Below, piece by piece: positions 5,494 to 5,568 of a stretch of DNA of 5,568 nt. This DNA is from Candidatus Limnocylindria bacterium (GTDB lineage: Bacteria > Chloroflexota > Limnocylindria > QHBO01). The number at the start of each line of letters is the position of its first letter. The stretch's first letter is position 1. The DNA lies in assembly GCA_030146365.1 (NCBI GenBank), contig JASLBU010000125.1, forward strand, positions 1 to 5,568, given 5' to 3'. Both the position numbers and the translations under genes were made by a program. The notes below the pieces were generated by a model that made no database searches, was not told the origin of the DNA, and worked only from the letters and a program-made list of their open reading frames with translations.

Positions 5494-5568
5494 CGACGTT
5501 CGATCGCGGCCGCGATCTTACGATTCCCACGCCGCGCTTGTAGCCACAGCACGGGCTTCATCAGACGA
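5469..5568 (-). CDS. C-terminal end of an unidentified protein (5' end outside window)
   Basis: On the minus strand a frame enters from the right edge and runs 32 codons to a TAA at 5471-5469. The visible tail starts with a hydrophobic patch (LMKPVLWLQ) and continues as a very basic amphipathic helix (RRGNRKIAAAIERRYRAGEL). This looks like a genuine protein C-terminus and has high G/C third positions. Too little is present to name a family. The basic ending after a hydrophobic helix would suit a membrane-associated or helix-terminated soluble enzyme. Its stop lies inside the SSB remnant on the other strand. Confidence 0.5.
   Translation of the reverse strand, partial: RLMKPVLWLQARRGNRKIAAAIERRYRAGELT

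Noticed and set aside
5502..5517. Perfect 16-bp palindrome GATCGCGGCCGCGATC
   Set aside because: It lies inside the minus-strand coding fragment where it encodes Ile-Ala-Ala-Ala-Ile, so codon choice alone explains it. There is no T-run or other operator context.

Overview
The window is a GC-rich bacterial fragment, roughly 60-65% G+C by eye, with strong G/C preference at third codon positions. It has secreted proteins carrying an LPDTA sorting signal, a lipoprotein with a long Ser/Ala linker, and a gene that looks leaderless. Together these suggest an uncultured soil or freshwater Chloroflexota lineage (Limnocylindria-like) or a high-GC actinobacterium. No rRNA or marker gene is present, so this is inference. 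I see no insertion sequence, tRNA, CRISPR array or prophage module.

Layout. The left edge (3-173, +) holds the last 56 codons of an unidentified protein with a CxxC pair. Next is a DUF2306-type multi-pass membrane protein (331-1014, +), apparently leaderless and followed by two hairpins. A small NTF2/SnoaL-like (DUF4440-type) protein follows (1201-1563, +). Then come two paralogous secreted proteins in tandem (1745-2260 and 2460-2990, +). Both have a signal peptide and an LPDTA motif near the C-terminus, but only the second keeps the hydrophobic segment and basic tail of a sortase substrate. A perfect 24-bp direct repeat (1582-1605 and 2299-2322) lies 163 and 161 bases before the two start codons. 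After a 223-base convergent gap, two minus-strand genes follow: an SH3-like lipoprotein (5288-4269) and, downstream of it, an alpha/beta hydrolase with a complete catalytic triad (4137-3214). The right edge has a decayed fragment of a single-stranded DNA-binding protein gene (5365-5493, +). It overlaps tail to tail with the C-terminus of a minus-strand gene that runs out of the window.

How the parts relate. Most genes look like independent units with their own leaders, not one pathway. The linked theme is the cell envelope: two exported wall-type proteins, one lipoprotein and one integral membrane protein. The most distinctive signal is the duplicated secreted-protein cassette, in which gene and upstream element appear to have been copied together and the first copy has lost its wall anchor. 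I found no convincing new multi-gene system.
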